A stretch of 32,586 bases of DNA from Clostridiales bacterium (lineage in GTDB: Bacteria > Bacillota > Clostridia > Lachnospirales > Anaerotignaceae): assembly GCA_018364635.1 (NCBI GenBank), contig JAGZLR010000023.1, forward strand, positions 1 through 32,586, given 5' to 3'. This document shows positions 7,287 to 15,206 of this stretch, one piece after another. Both the position numbers and the translations under genes were made by a program. Position 1 is the first letter of the stretch. Every line of letters begins with the position of its first letter. The notes beneath the pieces are model-generated. The model had not been told where the DNA came from, searched no databases, and saw only the letters and a program-made list of their open reading frames with translations.

Positions 7287-8669
7287 ATGGAGAAAAAAAC
7301 AGCAATAAAAGCCAACGGCTTTGCACTACTTCCTTTCATTTTATTATTAGTTTTGTTCTTATGCGGTTTCCCTATTGTTACCGCCACATTATTTGGCTGT
7401 ATCATGACTTTTTTCTATAGTAGAAAAAAAGTTAGCGAGAAGTTCTCTGTTTTTGCTAGAGGTGTTGCTGATGAAGGCGTCATTATTATGTTGGTCATAT
7501 TTGCTTTATCTGGAGCTTTTTCTTCTGTCGCAACTGCTATGGGAGGGCGAGATTCCGTCGTAAACTTAGGCCTATCTTTTGTCCCTGCTCAATTTCTAGT
7601 AGCTGGATGTTTTATTATAGCTATGCTGATGAGTACAGCCTGTGGTACCTCTATGGGAACCATTGCTGCAATTACTCCAATCGCTGTAGGTGTCGCTGAA
7701 AAAAGCAATTTAAATATGGTTGTACTGTTAGGGGCTGTCGTAGGAGGAGCAATGTTTGGCGATAATCTTTCCATGATCTCGGATACAACAATTGCTGCTG
7801 CTCGAGGGCAAGAAGTAGAAATGAAAGATAAATTCCGATTAAATTTTTTGATTGCTTTACCAGCTGCAATTATTACGCTAATTTTACTGTGTATATTAGG
7901 TCAGCCAGACACAATTGTACCATTAGGAGATCTCTCTTTTAGCCTGATTAAAGTGATACCTTATGTTCTTGTTTTAGTTTTAGCTATGGTAGGCATGGAT
8001 GTTATGCTGGTTATGATTATTGGTATTGCATCAGCTGGTATTATTGGTATCGCTACAAGTTCTTTTGATATTATCGCATTTGCTGAAGCGATTTGGACTG
8101 GTATTACTGACATGGACCAAAGTTTCTATCTTGCTGTTCTTATCGCTGGCCTCGGAGCAATGGTGAAAGAAAATGGCGGTTTAGAATGGCTCATTAGGAC
8201 CATGTCCAAAGTTATGAAGAATAACAAAACAGCTCAGTTGAGTATTGCCGCTTTGGTAGGACTTCTTGACGCCGCTACAACAAGTAATACTGTTGCAATT
8301 TTAATTTCTAATCCAATTGCAAAAGACGTCAGCCGAAAATATTCTATTGATCCTCGCCGTACTGCTTCTCTTTTAGATTTATTTTCTTGTTCCGTTCAAG
8401 GTATTATGCCGCATGGAGGCCAAACGTTGCTTGCCTGTACTTTAGCGGCAAGTTATGGCATAACATGGGTGACACCAATCAACATTATTCCATATATGTG
8501 GTATCCTATGTTATTAGGGTTATTTGGTATTATCTCAATATTTATTCCTTTTGCGGACGGCGTATGCCGCAAAAATCCGTGGAACTGGGAATATCATTGC
8601 TCAGAATCTAATGTAGAGGAAAAGAAAAAACAATTGAAAGAATTTTATGATGCTGACACAGCTTCCTAA
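7287..8669 (+). CDS. NhaC-family Na+/H+ antiporter-type transporter, possible methionine transporter
   Basis: A 460-residue integral membrane protein with about eleven hydrophobic segments. Features of the NhaC/ArsB-related antiporter family include STACGTSMGTIAAITPIA, GGAMFGDNLSMISDTTIAAA and the C-terminal half-repeat GIMPHGGQ. Members of this family next to amino-acid catabolic genes are predicted amino acid carriers; MetT of some bacteria is the methionine version. Its place behind a sigma-54-driven methionine gamma-lyase-like gene suggests uptake of the lyase substrate, but this is inferred from position only. AAGGAGGGAG precedes the ATG at good spacing. The gap from the lyase is 126 bases and contains a strong hairpin. 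Confidence 0.82.
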   Translation: MEKKTAIKANGFALLPFILLLVLFLCGFPIVTATLFGCIMTFFYSRKKVSEKFSVFARGVADEGVIIMLVIFALSGAFSSVATAMGGRDSVVNLGLSFVPAQFLVAGCFIIAMLMSTACGTSMGTIAAITPIAVGVAEKSNLNMVVLLGAVVGGAMFGDNLSMISDTTIAAARGQEVEMKDKFRLNFLIALPAAIITLILLCILGQPDTIVPLGDLSFSLIKVIPYVLVLVLAMVGMDVMLVMIIGIASAGIIGIATSSFDIIAFAEAIWTGITDMDQSFYLAVLIAGLGAMVKENGGLEWLIRTMSKVMKNNKTAQLSIAALVGLLDAATTSNTVAILISNPIAKDVSRKYSIDPRRTASLLDLFSCSVQGIMPHGGQTLLACTLAASYGITWVTPINIIPYMWYPMLLGLFGIISIFIPFADGVCRKNPWNWEYHCSESNVEEKKKQLKEFYDADTAS

Positions 8670-8740
8670 AAAGCCAATCTTAACTGCCCCTAAAAACAGT
8701 TTATACAGAAGCTTTCAAAATTCTAACTATTGTTATCATT

Positions 8741-8749
8741 TGATATAAT
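8741..8749 (+). promoter_or_regulatory. Extended -10 sigma-A promoter for the second PLP lyase
   Basis: TGATATAAT is an exact extended -10 element (TGnTATAAT), 55 bases before the gene at 8804. No convincing -35 box is seen at 16-18 bases upstream, which extended -10 promoters can tolerate. It suggests the second lyase can be expressed independently of the sigma-54 promoter. Confidence 0.5.
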
Positions 8750-8803
8750 GGATACAAAAAATTTTTTATCTATCCAATATAACAAGAAGAAAGAGGGAAA
8801 AAT

Positions 8804-9991
8804 ATGAAGCAGTCAAAAATTGCAACTGTCGTTGTTCACGGAAACCATGTAAAAAATGCCAATGGATCACTCGCAACACCAATCTTCCAAACTTCTACAT
8901 TTGTATTTGATTCTGCAGAGCAAGGTGGTCGTCGTTTTGCAGGTCAAGAAGACGGATTTATCTACTCTCGTCTTGGAAACCCAACAACACGCCAATTGGA
9001 AGAAAAAATTGCGCTTCTAGAAAATGGTGAAGACTGCATCGCTACCTCCTCAGGTATGGCAGCAATTTCTGCTACTTTACTTTCTCTTTTAAGTGCAGGA
9101 GATCATATCATCGCAGATAAGACACTTTATGGTTGTACATTCTCTCTGATTACAGAAACATTGCCTCGTTTTGGCATTAAAGTAGACACTATTGATATGT
9201 CCGATTCAGAAATCCTTAAAAACACTTTAAAACCAGATACAAAAATAATATATTTTGAAACAATTTCAAATCCAAGTATGAAAGTCATTGATATCCAAGC
9301 AATTTCTGAATATATACACAAAGTTGCTCCAAACTGTCTTATTGTTGTAGACAACACATTTGCCACCCCGCTTTTGGCCAAACCTCTATCTCTTGGAGCA
9401 GATATCGTTGTACATAGTGCAACAAAATATTTAAATGGCCATGGTGATGTAATCGCAGGATTCTCTGTATCTAGCAAAGAAATTATGAAAAAAATACGCA
9501 ACATAGGTTTAAAAGACATTACAGGAGCAGTTCTTGGCCCTCAAGAAGCCTATCTAATTCTGAGAGGTCTTAAAACTTTAAAAGTTCGTATGGATGCAAT
9601 TTGCTCCAATACGCAAAAAGTTGTTGCGTATTTAAATCAATCTACTTATGTTAAAAAGGTCTTCTTTCCTGGTAATCCAGATAACGAAAGCTACTCTGTT
9701 GCAAAGAAAGAGCTCGTTCAATTTGGCGGTATGATTTCATTTGAAATGGACAGCTTTGAAACAGCAAAAAAAGTCTTAAACCATGTTCAACTTTGTGCAT
9801 TGGCTGTAAGTCTTGGTGATTGCGAAACATTAATCCAACATCCTGCTTCTATGACTCATTCCATGTACAGTAAAGAAGAGATCGAAGCAGCTGGTTTTTC
9901 TGATCGTTTAATTCGACTTTCTGTGGGATTGGAAGATCCAGACGATATCATCTCAGATTTAAAGCAGGCTTTCGAAGCAGCACAGAAATAA
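8804..9991 (+). CDS. megL: Methionine gamma-lyase
   Basis: A 395-residue PLP enzyme expected to convert methionine to methanethiol, ammonia and 2-oxobutyrate in the cytoplasm. It keeps the methionine gamma-lyase marks: YSRLGNPT for phosphate binding, YGCT at 109-112 with the substrate-binding cysteine, the catalytic lysine K208 in SATKYLNGHGD, and LKDITGAVL, where the Lys-Asp pair corresponds to K240/D241 of the Pseudomonas putida enzyme. This makes it a better candidate for a true methionine gamma-lyase than the paralogue at 5937. GAGGG precedes the ATG. An intrinsic terminator follows directly. Cystathionine gamma-lyase or homocysteine lyase activity cannot be excluded. Confidence 0.88.
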   Translation: MKQSKIATVVVHGNHVKNANGSLATPIFQTSTFVFDSAEQGGRRFAGQEDGFIYSRLGNPTTRQLEEKIALLENGEDCIATSSGMAAISATLLSLLSAGDHIIADKTLYGCTFSLITETLPRFGIKVDTIDMSDSEILKNTLKPDTKIIYFETISNPSMKVIDIQAISEYIHKVAPNCLIVVDNTFATPLLAKPLSLGADIVVHSATKYLNGHGDVIAGFSVSSKEIMKKIRNIGLKDITGAVLGPQEAYLILRGLKTLKVRMDAICSNTQKVVAYLNQSTYVKKVFFPGNPDNESYSVAKKELVQFGGMISFEMDSFETAKKVLNHVQLCALAVSLGDCETLIQHPASMTHSMYSKEEIEAAGFSDRLIRLSVGLEDPDDIISDLKQAFEAAQK

Positions 9992-10005
9992 ATCAATCCT
10001 TTTAT

Positions 10006-10044
10006 AAAGAAATACTTAGATATCTATCTAGGTATTTCTTTTTA
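10006..10044 (+). terminator. Intrinsic terminator of the methionine gamma-lyase gene
   Basis: AAAGAAATACTTAGATA pairs with TATCTAGGTATTTCTTT with one T-G wobble and a very tight turn, followed by more T. It closes the plus-strand block 3792-9991. Confidence 0.85.
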
Positions 10045-10153
10045 ACACTTACAGCTTTTCAACGAAACAAGTATACACTGATGAAAATAAATACCAGCCT
10101 GCAAATCGATCGTTCTATAATGATGTTAAAATTTCTCATACTTTCAATACCTT

Positions 10154-10918
10154 TTATATTTTTTCTGCCCAAAAACTCACAGCTTTTAGGAGAAACTCTG
10201 CACATCCATCCTGTTCTACATCATAATATTTTTTAAACCTTTCATCCTGCATATATAAATTTATCATTCCTTTATGCTTCTGAACGGTATATTCATTCCA
10301 TGAATAGCCCAACCATTCCTTATGCAAAGTGGCTATACTGCGTCCTGTTTCACTTTCTGGTTGTATTCTCAATAATACTGCCTTTTTTAGAGCTTCTTTT
10401 ACTTCTCTCCCCAGATGCTGAAACCTTTCATAATCCTCTTGTGATAAGGATAAAACTTTACTCATTGCCATATCAACATCGACATTACCATATTTTTTTC
10501 GCGCTTCAGCACCATACAAATTTTCATACTTATCTACAATATCTTTTTTAAAAACCTCAAACTTCTCAGAGTTACACATAGTAATTTCTCCTTTCATAGA
10601 TGATATAGTGTCTCTTACTGTATCTATTAGTTTTGTCAATCTTTTTTGCTGCTTTTCAAGCTCACTCAAATGTTCACAAAGCGCGGTCATCATATCAAAA
10701 TTTTTGTCATAGAGTATAGAACGGATGTTTTCCAGGGATAAGCCTCTTTCTTTATAGAACAATATTTGCTGTAACAAATTTACCTCATCCTCACCATAAA
10801 AACGGTATCCAGCCTCATTGTTCCTAGATGGAATCAAAAGGGCTATCTCGTCATAATATCGCAGTGTACGCGTGCTTATTCCGGATAATTTTGATAACTG
10901 ATTGATACTGTATTCCAT
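10154..10918 (-). CDS. MerR-family regulator with TipAS-type effector domain
   Basis: A 254-residue regulator. Residues 1-70 form a MerR winged helix (INQLSKLSGISTRTLRYYDE and NEAGYRFYGEDEV), followed by the dimerising coiled coil (about 75-120). The C-terminal half (about 140-250) has the helical TipAS drug-binding character seen in Streptomyces TipA and Bacillus Mta, with HKEWLGYSWNEYTVQKHKGM. Such proteins usually bind cyclic peptide or other lipophilic compounds and activate efflux or their own gene. No efflux gene is adjacent, so autoregulation from the upstream 19-base-spacer promoter is the only control visible. AGGAGG before the ATG supports the start. Confidence 0.9.
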   Translation of the reverse strand: MEYSINQLSKLSGISTRTLRYYDEIALLIPSRNNEAGYRFYGEDEVNLLQQILFYKERGLSLENIRSILYDKNFDMMTALCEHLSELEKQQKRLTKLIDTVRDTISSMKGEITMCNSEKFEVFKKDIVDKYENLYGAEARKKYGNVDVDMAMSKVLSLSQEDYERFQHLGREVKEALKKAVLLRIQPESETGRSIATLHKEWLGYSWNEYTVQKHKGMINLYMQDERFKKYYDVEQDGCAEFLLKAVSFWAEKI

Positions 10919-10943
10919 TTTATCGCCTCCTAACTATAGATCT

Positions 10944-10974
10944 ATTATATCGGTTTACGCAGCGTCAAGGTCAA
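10944..10974 (-). promoter_or_regulatory. MerR-type promoter with 19-base spacer (autoregulatory)
   Basis: On the minus strand TTGACC (10974-10969) and TATAAT (10949-10944) are 19 bases apart, the elongated spacing that MerR proteins correct by DNA distortion. The spacer holds an imperfect dyad around GACGC-T-GCGTAAA. It lies just upstream of the TipAS-type regulator, which most likely controls it. Confidence 0.65.
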
Positions 10975-11144
10975 TAGAATCTTTGAAATACTTTTCTAAA
11001 ATTTATAGTATCCTGACACAATTATGATGAATTTCTAAGCAATATATCTCCTCAATCTTAACTATCAATAGAAACTAGATAACATCCTACAAAACCTTAG
11101 ATTAGATCAGATCCAAATATATATTTTTTTATCATTCCTTTTTG
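10975..11144. other. AT-rich intergenic stretch, nothing recognised
   Basis: Lies between the MerR-type promoter and the terminator of the dipeptidase gene. No reading frame with a ribosome site, repeat or structured element was seen. Confidence 0.5.
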
Positions 11145-11177
11145 AAAATAAAATAAGCAGTGTATTTTTTACACTGC
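11145..11177 (-). terminator. Intrinsic terminator of the M20 dipeptidase gene
   Basis: GCAGTGTA (11157-11164) pairs with TACACTGC (11170-11177). On the minus strand the stem is followed by a T-rich tail (TTATTTTATTTTC), 59 bases after the dipeptidase stop. Confidence 0.75.
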
Positions 11178-11235
11178 CTAAACAAAAAACATTTTACTTT
11201 TATAAATAGTTATATACACAATTTTATTCAATTGA

Positions 11236-12558
11236 CTATCGTGCCAATTCTACCATAGCATACATAATCAACTTAATTGCACAATACAAATCTTTTAAAT
11301 GTACTGACTCGTCTGTCTGATGAATTTTATTGTCTTGTTCTGGAAAAATTGGACCAAATGCTACCATATTAGGAAATGATTTCGCATAAGTACAACCGCC
11401 AATAGCGATTGGTTTTACTATCTTCCCCATCTCCTCTTGATATAAATTCATCAATTTTACCACTAATTCTGAATCCTTAGAAATATAAAGAGGCGGATTA
11501 TCTTTCTTCTCTATCATCTCCATATAAAACTTAACCGCAATTTGTTTTATCCTATCAAGTACCTGTTCTGCTTTGATACCATAAGGATATCTAATATCAA
11601 AATAGTAAAGAACAACTTTTTCTTTTTTATGTATTTTCCCTAAATTAACCGTCACTATTCCCAAATCTTCTTCTGACTTATTGTCCCATAGATTAGGAAA
11701 TGAAGTAAGAGATTCTTGTATAAATAGGCACATCCTTTTTACACATTCTGGAACATATTCCAGACATAATATCTCTTTGGATGCCTCGAAAGCAGCATTT
11801 CTTCCCTTCCATGGCTCACTAGCATGCGCATTTTTTCCAATAAATATCTTTTGGTACTTCCTCTGTGTCAGATCATTTCGAAAAGCTATACTAAAATCAG
11901 ACATGACAGCATTCACCGCACATCCACCATGACATTGTTCCCATAATACATCTTCTGCTTCTGTAAGATCTTGTTTTATAATAACTTGCAGCACTCCTTT
12001 TTCTGAAAAAATAACAGGAAATTCTGCATCCGGTGTGAATCCACAACAAGGTATTTCCTCCTTTTGCTCTATGTAGTGTTTCACACAAGAAGACCCACTT
12101 TCTTCATCTGTCCCAAAAATCACACGAATTCTTTTTCCTAATTGTATTCCGCTGTCTTGAATTGCTTTTAATGCATATAATGCACCTATAATAGGCCCTT
12201 TATCATCTAAAGCACCACGTCCCCATAATATGTCTTCCGCAATAACAGCATCATATGGAGGATATTTCCATTTTCCTTCTGCAGGCACCACATCTAAATG
12301 GCCTAATACCGCAACCATTTTTTCACCCTTCCCAATTTCAGCATATCCTATTTTGTGATCAATGTTCTTTGCATTAAGACCAAGATTTCTGGCCTGAAAC
12401 AGAGCATCTTCTAAAGCTTTATTCACAAATTCTCCATATGGAGCACCATCTTTTGGATTACTTTTTACGCTTGGAATACGCATATTTCTTTGAATTCCTT
12501 TTAGCATCATATCTTGAAACTGCTCAAAACATAAATCCAAAATTTCATTCTGTAACAT
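11236..12558 (-). CDS. M20-family metallopeptidase, PepV-like dipeptidase
   Basis: A 440-residue zinc peptidase/amidase of clan MH, expected to hydrolyse dipeptides or related N-acyl amino acids in the cytoplasm. The metal and catalytic motifs are in family order: GHLDVVP (His and Asp near 87-89), GRGALDDKGP (near 113-122), GTDEESG with the catalytic glutamate pair (near 149-155), PDAEFP, and a C-terminal histidine in IHQTDESVH. The ATG at 12558-12556 is chosen because GGGAG lies seven bases upstream; a TTG two codons earlier is only one base from that site. It follows the NCS1 permease after a hairpin and may be reached by read-through. In this context it might act on an intermediate of the DUF917 pathway, which is inference. 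Confidence 0.88.
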   Translation of the reverse strand: MLQNEILDLCFEQFQDMMLKGIQRNMRIPSVKSNPKDGAPYGEFVNKALEDALFQARNLGLNAKNIDHKIGYAEIGKGEKMVAVLGHLDVVPAEGKWKYPPYDAVIAEDILWGRGALDDKGPIIGALYALKAIQDSGIQLGKRIRVIFGTDEESGSSCVKHYIEQKEEIPCCGFTPDAEFPVIFSEKGVLQVIIKQDLTEAEDVLWEQCHGGCAVNAVMSDFSIAFRNDLTQRKYQKIFIGKNAHASEPWKGRNAAFEASKEILCLEYVPECVKRMCLFIQESLTSFPNLWDNKSEEDLGIVTVNLGKIHKKEKVVLYYFDIRYPYGIKAEQVLDRIKQIAVKFYMEMIEKKDNPPLYISKDSELVVKLMNLYQEEMGKIVKPIAIGGCTYAKSFPNMVAFGPIFPEQDNKIHQTDESVHLKDLYCAIKLIMYAMVELAR

Positions 12559-12575
12559 TTCCAATCTCCCTTCAA

Positions 12576-12611
12576 AAAAACGCCATGCTAAGTAGACAGC
12601 ATGGCGTTTTT
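12576..12611 (-). terminator. Hairpin terminator between permease and dipeptidase genes
   Basis: AAAAACGCCATGCT (12576-12589) pairs perfectly with AGCATGGCGTTTTT (12598-12611). On the minus strand a run of seven T follows the stem, right after the permease stop codon and just before the dipeptidase ribosome site. It should reduce but need not abolish dipeptidase transcription from upstream. Confidence 0.8.
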
Positions 12612-12612
12612 C

Positions 12613-13881
12613 TCACACATTTTCCTTTTTTGATAATTTGTTCAAACCATAATATATAACCACTGTAAGAATAATCGCAGTAACTGTTGTAGAACCAATC
12701 TTGGAAACATAAGCAAGACCACCGCCTAACACAACTGATATAAATGCAATTAGCTTATAGGACGTTGTTTGATCCATATTTTCAAAATTATATTGATGCT
12801 TTTTCTTCAATAGATAATAATCCACCGCCAAAACTGCACCGATTGGAGGTAGAAATGTGCCTAATATAGACAGAAATCCTACAAAATGATTTTGGATACC
12901 AGTCACAGCCAAGGCTGTAAAAATTACACCACATACAGCAGAAACAATGTGCTTATTAATCCCTGGTTTAATATTAATAATCGCTAAAGCTGCCGAATAC
13001 AGATTATTGTCATTACTTGTCCATTGCCCTAATACAACAATCAATAACCCCAAAACACCCATGCCTAAAATATTAAGACCTTCCATAACATTTGCACTAT
13101 TCGTTGTTTTTGCAACAATAAAACCACCCCAATTTGCTGCCGCAAAAACAAACATTGCTACAATAACGCCCATAGTATTGTCCACTTTGTTTCTTGCATA
13201 TCTGGAAATATCAGGCTGTAGAACAGCACCAGTAATCCATCCACCTACAACTATTGTAATCCCAGTTCCTATTGTTGCCGGATTTTTTGGAACATTAGCG
13301 ATAATTGCATTCAGTCCTGTAGTGCTGATTGCCATAATTGCACAGTAAAGGCAGAGCGCCAATAACAATGGTGCAGCCACCATGCTCAAATATGTCATCC
13401 CTTTATACCCAACAATCGCAGTCGACATCATAAGTAATCCACCCCAAATTGTGGCAACAATGGGTGATGTCAAGAAATGTCCAGGCAACATCAACGCCAT
13501 AGTTTCTCCAAAATATCCACATTGGTAAGAGAACCACCCCAGCATTGATATCCCTAAGACAACCCCTACAATATTAGAACCTTTTCTTCCAAAAGGAACT
13601 CTTGAAAGCATTGATGTAGAAATACCCTGATTTGCTCCAATTCCGCCTGTTAATGAGGCAAGTAACGCTAAAATTATACCACCAATTATAATGGCGATTG
13701 TACCATCTTTAAAACTCATCACTTCCGCCAGCGCTGATCCTGTATATAACGTTGACATAGCAACTGCCATCCCTGTAGTTACTACAGCAATATTAATTGG
13801 ACTTTTCCGCTTATTTTGAGGTACTGGTCTATCAGGATAATCATAATATTTATCCTCTGGGGTATAAACATTTTGCTCCAT
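12613..13881 (-). CDS. NCS1-family nucleobase/hydantoin-type permease (cytosine permease-like)
   Basis: A 422-residue membrane transporter with about twelve hydrophobic segments after a hydrophilic N-terminus (YYDYPDRPVPQNKR). The sequence resembles cytosine permease CodB-type members of the nucleobase:cation symporter-1 family, including GIGANQGISTSMLSRVPFGRKGS and QPDISRYARNK. NCS1 proteins carry nucleobases, allantoin or hydantoins. Pairing with a DUF917 protein and a PucR regulator makes a hydantoin-like or nitrogen heterocycle substrate plausible. GGAG precedes the ATG at good spacing, 54 bases after the DUF917 gene, so the two are co-transcribed. The exact substrate is unknown. Confidence 0.87.
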   Translation of the reverse strand: MEQNVYTPEDKYYDYPDRPVPQNKRKSPINIAVVTTGMAVAMSTLYTGSALAEVMSFKDGTIAIIIGGIILALLASLTGGIGANQGISTSMLSRVPFGRKGSNIVGVVLGISMLGWFSYQCGYFGETMALMLPGHFLTSPIVATIWGGLLMMSTAIVGYKGMTYLSMVAAPLLLALCLYCAIMAISTTGLNAIIANVPKNPATIGTGITIVVGGWITGAVLQPDISRYARNKVDNTMGVIVAMFVFAAANWGGFIVAKTTNSANVMEGLNILGMGVLGLLIVVLGQWTSNDNNLYSAALAIINIKPGINKHIVSAVCGVIFTALAVTGIQNHFVGFLSILGTFLPPIGAVLAVDYYLLKKKHQYNFENMDQTTSYKLIAFISVVLGGGLAYVSKIGSTTVTAIILTVVIYYGLNKLSKKENV

Positions 13882-13935
13882 AATTATTCTCCTTTCAGAT
13901 CCCTAAGGCCTCTCCGTTAATGCAAATGGTAGTAT

Positions 13936-15066
13936 TTATTTCATCTGTTCTTCGACAGGGACATAAGTAATATCTTCAAATCCAAAATACTTCGGACATA
14001 ATACATTTTTAATCTTATCTTGTCTTAATCTATTATCACAAGGCAATACAATGATTGCAACATCTTTTGCATGACACATTTTAGGATTCGGAATTGGTTC
14101 ACCTGTATAACGATCAACAACACAAATCAAATCAGGGCTAGAAACAAAAGGAGTTCCATTTTTCCAACATACATGATTTTCGTTTTTAAACCAAATTTTA
14201 TACTCATCACCTGTAACACTCTGAATGCTAGTAGTCCCCCAGTAATATCCATTACGATCTTCATCTTCAAAATCTGTTTTTGTTCCTTCCGCCAAAACCC
14301 AGCCGCCTACTTTTTCTGCAATTCTCTGTGGGATATTGTCTAACTGTGCTTCTTGTGCTTCTCGAATAAACTTACCAAGTTCGTAAGATTTGGATAATGT
14401 TCCAGCAATTACAGTTTCTTTCAGTTCTTTGCCACTCATAATAAATCCTGCTTGCCCAGCCAAACCATATGCACCAGCGCTAATAAGTTTCCCAATTCTT
14501 TCAACGACGCGAAGATTTGTTGCTTTTTTAATAATACAAACATTATCCCATTCATCAACAGACGCTACTGGGAGCCATCTTCTGTCATATAAATAAGGTG
14601 TAATTTGCAAGATTTCTGGAATAGCGCGACCACAGTAATCTCCATCTACTGCCATCATACCTAAAAAACTTGCAGCAGAAATTGGTCCAGATGTATTTGC
14701 ACCTGCTAATTCAATCGGAACAACTACTGTTGTTTTTTCTCCAGTGTAAGCTTCCAATTCTTGAATAGCTTTTGCCAATCTTATCTTCTCTTTGTTTACT
14801 CCATCCACAAATCCAAAACCTGCCATCTCCTTAATTGTTGCTTCATCATGAGGAGCTATGGAGCCCATCAAAAAAGGGCATACAGCAACTGCATCATCAG
14901 ATATCTCAGAAATATCTGTAATCTGAACAAACCCTTTATCTTTAATTTCACTCATTAAAGACTCAATCCCATTTTCAGGCAATCCTCCGCCACCTGTTGC
15001 ATAAAAGGTACATCCTCTTACAAAATCAGTTGCTTCCTGAAGACTTGTTATTTTTTTCGTTGCCAT
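13936..15066 (-). CDS. DUF917 / S-methyl-thiohydantoin desulfurase (S-Me-THD) family protein
   Basis: A 376-residue protein of the DUF917 family, which Pfam names after an S-methyl thiohydantoin desulfurase. It has the glycine-rich N-terminal element FYATGGGGLPENG, PFLMGSIAPHDEA, and VPIELAGANTSGPISAASF, all typical of the family. The ATG at 15066-15064 is chosen because GGAGGG lies just upstream; the open frame extends 36 codons further without a ribosome site. It is the first gene after a sigma-A promoter and is followed by an NCS1 permease. Family genes are often found with PucR regulators and nucleobase/hydantoin transporters, as here. The biochemical role of most members is unproven. Confidence 0.88.
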   Translation of the reverse strand: MATKKITSLQEATDFVRGCTFYATGGGGLPENGIESLMSEIKDKGFVQITDISEISDDAVAVCPFLMGSIAPHDEATIKEMAGFGFVDGVNKEKIRLAKAIQELEAYTGEKTTVVVPIELAGANTSGPISAASFLGMMAVDGDYCGRAIPEILQITPYLYDRRWLPVASVDEWDNVCIIKKATNLRVVERIGKLISAGAYGLAGQAGFIMSGKELKETVIAGTLSKSYELGKFIREAQEAQLDNIPQRIAEKVGGWVLAEGTKTDFEDEDRNGYYWGTTSIQSVTGDEYKIWFKNENHVCWKNGTPFVSSPDLICVVDRYTGEPIPNPKMCHAKDVAIIVLPCDNRLRQDKIKNVLCPKYFGFEDITYVPVEEQMK

Positions 15067-15093
15067 AATTATCACCCTCCTGCTTTTTCTTCC

Positions 15094-15121
15094 ATTATAT
15101 AACTCTCTAATAATGAAACAA
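15094..15121 (-). promoter_or_regulatory. Sigma-A promoter of the DUF917-permease operon
   Basis: On the minus strand TTGTTT (15121-15116) and TATAAT (15099-15094) have a 16-base spacer, about 30 bases before the DUF917 start. It lies between the pucR-type gene terminator and the operon, so the PucR-type regulator probably acts here. AACAATTGTT at 15118-15127 is a perfect palindrome overlapping the -35 region and could be an operator. Confidence 0.55.
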
Positions 15122-15149
15122 TTGTTAAGCAAACAAAAAAACAAATCAA

Positions 15150-15190
15150 TTTTTATAAAAAAAACAAACCACAAGTCTTGGTTTGTTTTT
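15150..15190 (-). terminator. Intrinsic terminator of the PucR-type regulator gene
   Basis: AAAAACAAACCA (15160-15171) pairs perfectly with TGGTTTGTTTTT (15179-15190). On the minus strand a long T-run follows. It lies 17 bases after the regulator stop codon. Confidence 0.85.
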
Positions 15191-15206
15191 ACAATTAAAT
15201 GTTTAT

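Noticed and set aside
8675..8720. Possible terminator after the NhaC-family gene
   Set aside because: Only a five- to six-base stem (AACTG/CAGTT) without a T-run; too weak to call.
8670..8803. Second sigma-54 promoter before the lyase at 8804
   Set aside because: No GG-N10-GC pattern is present; an extended -10 sigma-A element fits instead.
12559..12564. TTG two codons upstream as the dipeptidase start
   Set aside because: It lies one base from the GGGAG ribosome site, whereas the ATG at 12558 has a seven-base spacing.
12947..13348. Plus-strand 133-codon open frame
   Set aside because: It is antisense to the NCS1 permease, lacks a ribosome site, and has the amino acid pattern of a complementary shadow.
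15067..15174. 36-codon N-terminal extension of the DUF917 protein
   Set aside because: The extension runs through the promoter boxes and terminator region and has no ribosome site; the ATG at 15066 has GGAGGG just upstream.
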